The translations under genes were made by a program, and so were the position numbers. From NCBI GenBank assembly GCA_023260615.1, contig JALQUY010000014.1, positions 1 through 9,003 on the forward strand: DNA of 9,003 nt. Reading direction: 5' to 3'. Positions 5,220 through 9,003 of the stretch are shown piece by piece (the stretch's first letter is position 1; each line of letters starts with the position of its first letter). The DNA is from Schleiferiaceae bacterium (GTDB taxonomy: Bacteria; Bacteroidota; Bacteroidia; Flavobacteriales; Schleiferiaceae). The notes under the pieces were generated by a model. That model was given only the letters and a program-made list of their open reading frames with translations. It searched no databases and was not told the DNA's origin.

Positions 5220-6500
5220 ATGACCTCCCCCAAAAAAGCTAAGAAAGTTCTCGCTCGTCGCCTCAAGGCGGGAGGACTGGGCCTTTTGGCGGTCATCCTG
5301 CTCTTTACGCTGGTTCGCTTTTGCGGCTCAAACAGCGACGAAGTGCTAGGCGATGCGGGTGAAGCCGTAGATCCCGGCAATATGTACGGGTTCTCCTTGG
5401 CAGAGTTTGCGCCTACCCGTTACCAAGTCAAGGAAGGACAGGCCTTCGGTCAAGTCATGGACGAGCTAGGCGTTCCCTACCCCAAAGTGGCTGAATTGTT
5501 GGAACTCTCCAAAGGCGTTTTTAACCCCCGCCGCTGGCGTGCCGGCGATGCCTATTGGGTCTTCCGCTCCCTTGATAGCACCGAGGCGGCTCATTACTTC
5601 GTGTACGAATCCTCTCAAACGGAATACCTCATTTTTGGCCTCCAAGACAGCCTGTATGTCACGGCGGTAGAACGCCCCACCAAGGTGGTTCAACGCATTG
5701 TCGCCGGAACCATTGAAAGCTCCCTCTACGAGACACTGGCCAATGAAAATGTCTCGCCTGCGGTTGCCGTTCGACTCAGCGAAGTCTATGCGTGGACCAT
5801 TGACTTCTTCCGCATCCAGAAAGGCGACCGCTTTGAGGTCATCTTCGAAGAACGCTATGTAGACGACACTTCGTTTGTGGGTACGGGCAAGGTTTTAGGT
5901 GCGCGCTTCGTCCACAACGGCAAACCCTACTATGCCTTCCGGTACGAGGATGAAGCGAACGGCATTCGCGATTTCTACTCGGAAGAAGGGGAAGGCCTAA
6001 AGCGAATGTTCTTGAAGGCCCCTTTGGAGTTTGCACGAATCACCTCTCGCTATTCCAAGAACCGCTTTCACCCTGTGCAGAAGCGCTGGAAAGCCCACCT
6101 AGGTACCGACTACGCGGCCCCCACAGGAACGCCCATTTTGGCGACGGCGGGCGGCACCGTGATCGCGGCGACGTACACCAGTGCCAATGGCAACTATGTG
6201 AAGATCAAGCACAACGGAACATATACCACCCAGTACTTGCATATGAGCCGAATTGGCAAAGGCATTCGGAATGGGGTGCACGTGGAGCAGGGGCAGGTGA
6301 TTGGCTATGTCGGTTCTACTGGATTGGCCACAGGACCCCACGTATGCTACCGCTTTTGGAAGAACGGAAAACAGGTAGATCCCTTGCGTGAGCCCATGCA
6401 GCGGACGGAACCCTTGCCCGCCAAATTATGGGCGAGTTACGAAGCCCACATGGCTCCCCTCAAGGCACAGATTGATTCGATTGCCGCGCTAGCAGATTAA
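5220..6500 (+). CDS. Membrane-anchored M23-family peptidoglycan endopeptidase
   Basis: This 426-residue protein is predicted to cut peptidoglycan cross-links in the periplasm. A basic N-terminus (KKAKKVLARRLK) precedes one membrane segment at about 17-34, giving an N-in anchor or uncleaved signal. Residues 58-120 (from LAEFAPTRYQVKEG on) resemble the LysM/OapA-like region before the catalytic domain in MepM-type proteins. The M23 domain covers about 270-390: HLGTDYAAPTGTP gives zinc ligands H293 and D297, QYLHMS gives H341, and GPHVCYRFW gives H374. The usual HxH motif reads H-V-C here, with C376 at the normally third zinc-ligand position. I chose ATG 5220; the frame extends to a TTG at 5199, which lies inside the -7 promoter box. 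Divergent from the phosphoesterase, convergent with leuS. Confidence 0.92.
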   Translation: MTSPKKAKKVLARRLKAGGLGLLAVILLFTLVRFCGSNSDEVLGDAGEAVDPGNMYGFSLAEFAPTRYQVKEGQAFGQVMDELGVPYPKVAELLELSKGVFNPRRWRAGDAYWVFRSLDSTEAAHYFVYESSQTEYLIFGLQDSLYVTAVERPTKVVQRIVAGTIESSLYETLANENVSPAVAVRLSEVYAWTIDFFRIQKGDRFEVIFEERYVDDTSFVGTGKVLGARFVHNGKPYYAFRYEDEANGIRDFYSEEGEGLKRMFLKAPLEFARITSRYSKNRFHPVQKRWKAHLGTDYAAPTGTPILATAGGTVIAATYTSANGNYVKIKHNGTYTTQYLHMSRIGKGIRNGVHVEQGQVIGYVGSTGLATGPHVCYRFWKNGKQVDPLREPMQRTEPLPAKLWASYEAHMAPLKAQIDSIAALAD

Positions 6501-6526
6501 TACCTGAGCGAAAAGCCTAAGCTTTC

Positions 6527-6561
6527 AGAGCGTTGCCTCGGTAAAAATCGAATGCTCTTTA
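6527..6561 (+). terminator. Possible weak terminator between the M23 gene and leuS
   Basis: AGAGCGTT (6527-6534) pairs with AATGCTCT (6551-6558) in an 8-bp stem with one G-U pair and a 16-nt loop, followed by only a short TTTAT. It ends at the leuS stop codon. A smaller hairpin AAAGC-CTAA-GCTTT lies at 6512-6525. The convergent layout makes a terminator here reasonable, but the poor T-tract keeps the call weak. Confidence 0.35.
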
Positions 6562-9003
6562 TCCAACCACCACGTTGACGATACGGCCGGGAACGACGAT
6601 GATCTTTCGGATCGTTTTGCCGTCCACGTAGCTGTCCGTCTTTTCGTGGCTTCGAACCACCGCTTCCACCTCGGCCGGGGTGCTGCCCGTCGGAACCTCG
6701 ATGAAGAAGCGCGTCTTGCCGTTGAATTGCACGGGGTACTGCACCGCGTCTTCCACCAAGTAGTCAGGATTCAACACAGGGAAGGGGGCATAAGCCACAC
6801 TCGGCGCTTGGCCCAAAGTTTCCCATAGCTCTTCGGCCAAATGGGGTGCCAGTGGCGAAAGCAGCACGGCAAAATCGCGCAAAGTGGCTTCGGAAATAGA
6901 AGCTTGGCTCGACCACTCATTGACCGCAATCATCATGGCGCTTACGGTCGTGTTAAAGGACAGGTTGTCCATGTCCTTCTCCACTTTTTCGATCAGCTTG
7001 TGCAGGGTCTTGAGTTCGTCTTTGCTCGCCTCGTCGGCACTGCGCTTGTCCATCAAACGGGTGACTTTGCGCAAGAAACCCGTTACGCCGCTTAGGCCTT
7101 TCGTATCCCAGGGCTTGGACTGCTCCAGGGGACCGAGGAACATTTCGTACAATCGCAAGGCATCGGCGCCGTGGTCCGCACAGATGGCGTCAGGATTGAT
7201 GACGTTGTGCTTGGACTTGGACATCTTCTCCACTTCGCGGTCAAGCTTGATCGGCCCCTCGGCGGGCTCAAAGGTGGCCTGGGCAAATTCGGGCAGCCAG
7301 GATTTGAAGCCGTCGCGGTCCAACTCGTCTTTTTCATTCACAAACCGAACGTCCACGTGAATGCGTTGGGTCTTTCGGCCCTGCACCGCATCGGAACTCA
7401 CATAGGTCTGCGTGCCCTCCAGGCGGTGGACAAAGGCGGAAATGCCTTGAATCATGCCTTGGTTGACGAGCTTTTGGAAGGGTTCGGCGAAGGGGATATG
7501 TCCCAAATCGTTGAGGACATGGCCCCAAAAGCGCGCATAGAGCAAGTGGCCCGTTCCGTGTTCGCTGCCGCCCACGTAGAGGTCCACTTGGTTCCAGTAG
7601 TCTACTTTGTCTTTCGCGGCAAAAGCGCCGTCGTTCTGGGCGTCCATGTAGCGCAAGAAATACCAGGAGCTACCGGCCCAACCGGGCATCGTGGTGGTTT
7701 CCAAGGGAAGGCCCTCGCGGGACTGCCAAGCGGCTGCGCGTGCCAAGGGGGGCTCGCCATCTTCGGTCGGCAAGTAGGCATCGACCGCAGGCAAAACCAA
7801 AGGCAATTCCTCCAAGGGCAGGGTTTCGGGCACGCCATGGCGGTAGGCCACCGGAATCGGCTCGCCCCAGTAGCGCTGTCGGCCAAATACGGCGTCCCGC
7901 AAGCGGTACTGCACGCGTCGCTCACCCAGACCGCGCGCTTCCACTTCGGCTATGGCGCGCTCAATGGCGTCTTTCACCTGGAGACCGTTCAAAAAGTCCG
8001 AATTCACAAGGGCGCCCTCTTTGGCGTCGTAGGATTCAACAGAAAGGTCGCCGCCGGCCACGACCTCCTGGATGGGCAGGCCAAAGTGTTTGGCAAAGGC
8101 GTAGTCGCGGCTATCGTGCGCTGGAACAGCCATGATGGCACCCGTACCATAGCCCATCAACACGTAGTCGCTGGTCCAAATGGGCACGGGAGCCCCCGTG
8201 AAGGGGTGGCTGGCATAGGCCCCCGTGAAGGCGCCGGAAATCGTTTTGGTATCCGCTTGACGGTCGCGCTCGCTGCGGCGCGAAGCGGCTTCTTGGTAGG
8301 CTTCCACCTCAGCGCGTTGGGCGTCCGTGGTCAGGGCAGCGAGCAAGGGATGCTCGGGGGCAATGACCATAAAGGTCACCCCGTACAGCGTATCCGGACG
8401 GGTGGTGAAGACCTCTAAGGCTTCACCGTCTAGGCTTTGCAGGCCAAATCGGACGCGGGCCCCTTGGCTACGGCCGATCCAGTTGCGTTGCGTCTCTTTG
8501 ATGGAGTCCGACCAATCCAAACCCTCGAGGCCGTCCAACAAGCGTTGGGCGTAGGCGGAAATGCGCAAGCTCCACTGCAGCATGGGCTTCTGAACCACGG
8601 GGTGGCCGCCGCGTTCGGATCGGCCATCGACCACTTCGTCGTTCGCCAAAACAGTGCCCATGGCAGGGCACCAGTTGACCACGGACTCGGACCGGAAGGC
8701 CAGGCGGAAATGCTGCAAGAAGGCTTCTCGCCCCGCCGCATCGAAGCCGGCCCATTCTTCGGGGGTGCAAGCAGGCTCCCCGTGATGCGTGGCGCGCAAG
8801 CCTTCGGTGCCGTGGGCGTCCAAATGCGCGATCAAGGAATCGATGGACTCCGCCTTGCCGCTGGCTTCATTGAACCAGGCATGAAAGAGCTGGATGAAGA
8901 TCCACTGCGTCCACTGGTAGTAGTCCGCGTTGCAGGTGCGCACTTCGCGTTCCCAGTCAAAGCTGAAGCCAATTCGGTCCAATTGCTCACGGTAACGGGC
9001 AAT
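6559..9003 (-). CDS. leuS: Leucyl-tRNA synthetase, C-terminal 814 residues (5' end outside window)
   Basis: This class I synthetase charges tRNA-Leu with leucine and edits mischarged tRNA. The frame is open through the right edge (first codon 9003-9001, reading IARYREQ), so the apparent start at 8982, a TTG, is internal. The missing N-terminus of roughly 100 or more residues would hold the HIGH signature. Numbering from the edge, the editing (CP1) domain has TTRPDTLYG (200-208) and YGTGAIMAVPAHDSRD (285-300), with D300 at the universal editing Asp. The catalytic core shows YVGGSEHGTGHLLYARFWG (476-494) and the KMSKS loop (593-597), preceded by a long insertion. Anticodon-binding and C-terminal domains follow, and the sequence ends in VVVG. 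Where many bacterial LeuRS carry zinc cysteines, this one reads SERGGHPVV after a single NWC. No frameshift is visible. Confidence 0.97.
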   Translation of the reverse strand: MARYREQLDRIGFSFDWEREVRTCNADYYQWTQWIFIQLFHAWFNEASGKAESIDSLIAHLDAHGTEGLRATHHGEPACTPEEWAGFDAAGREAFLQHFRLAFRSESVVNWCPAMGTVLANDEVVDGRSERGGHPVVQKPMLQWSLRISAYAQRLLDGLEGLDWSDSIKETQRNWIGRSQGARVRFGLQSLDGEALEVFTTRPDTLYGVTFMVIAPEHPLLAALTTDAQRAEVEAYQEAASRRSERDRQADTKTISGAFTGAYASHPFTGAPVPIWTSDYVLMGYGTGAIMAVPAHDSRDYAFAKHFGLPIQEVVAGGDLSVESYDAKEGALVNSDFLNGLQVKDAIERAIAEVEARGLGERRVQYRLRDAVFGRQRYWGEPIPVAYRHGVPETLPLEELPLVLPAVDAYLPTEDGEPPLARAAAWQSREGLPLETTTMPGWAGSSWYFLRYMDAQNDGAFAAKDKVDYWNQVDLYVGGSEHGTGHLLYARFWGHVLNDLGHIPFAEPFQKLVNQGMIQGISAFVHRLEGTQTYVSSDAVQGRKTQRIHVDVRFVNEKDELDRDGFKSWLPEFAQATFEPAEGPIKLDREVEKMSKSKHNVINPDAICADHGADALRLYEMFLGPLEQSKPWDTKGLSGVTGFLRKVTRLMDKRSADEASKDELKTLHKLIEKVEKDMDNLSFNTTVSAMMIAVNEWSSQASISEATLRDFAVLLSPLAPHLAEELWETLGQAPSVAYAPFPVLNPDYLVEDAVQYPVQFNGKTRFFIEVPTGSTPAEVEAVVRSHEKTDSYVDGKTIRKIIVVPGRIVNVVVG

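Noticed and set aside
7171..8418. 415-codon open frame on the plus strand opposite leuS
   Set aside because: It is wholly antisense to a well-conserved synthetase, has a composition expected from the G+C-rich codon pattern of leuS, and shows no recognisable domain. Treated as a shadow frame.

Overview
The window looks like a chromosomal, housekeeping-type segment from a member of the Bacteroidota, probably a marine or freshwater flavobacterial lineage. Three things support this. Start regions carry TAnnTTTG-type -7 elements, as in this phylum, and no clear Shine-Dalgarno sequences. A lipoprotein at the left edge has a Bacteroidota-style lipobox followed by a Pro/Asp/Asn-rich linker. Several proteins carry sequence variants I associate with this phylum: the M23 peptidase ending its active-site motif in GPHVCYRFW, the LpxH-like phosphoesterase, and the LeuRS type lacking the zinc cysteines. 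The species assignment is inference. I see no rRNA, tRNA, CRISPR array, insertion sequence or phage gene.

Layout: (1) 1-189, minus strand, the N-terminal part of a lipoprotein cut by the window edge. (2) 190-420, a 231-bp divergent regulatory region with a repeated 16-bp motif and GCTAACA/TGTTAGC inverted repeats. (3) 421-2181, plus strand, an OmpR/PhoB-type response regulator and its membrane histidine kinase, 6 bp apart. (4) 2226-3176, plus strand, a tryptophan 2,3-dioxygenase, probably co-directional read-through or its own weak promoter. (5) 3163-5047, minus strand, a two-gene operon (LpxH-like metallophosphoesterase, then GT-B glycosyltransferase) with 1 bp between the genes; its 3' end overlaps the dioxygenase tail by 14 bp. 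(6) 5048-5219, a divergent promoter region. (7) 5220-6500, plus strand, a membrane-anchored M23 peptidoglycan endopeptidase. (8) 6559-9003, minus strand, leucyl-tRNA synthetase lacking only its N-terminal part because of the window edge.

Most genes concern envelope sensing and construction (two-component system, surface lipoprotein, phosphoesterase/glycosyltransferase pair, cell-wall peptidase). Alongside these are one amino-acid catabolism enzyme and one translation enzyme. I do not see a clearly new system. The most distinctive items are the repeated motifs in the two divergent regulatory regions, a His-to-Cys change at a zinc-ligand position of the M23 peptidase, and the tightly coupled, functionally unassigned phosphoesterase/glycosyltransferase pair. 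Two annotated starts were moved inward because the longer ORFs begin at TTG codons lying inside likely promoters.
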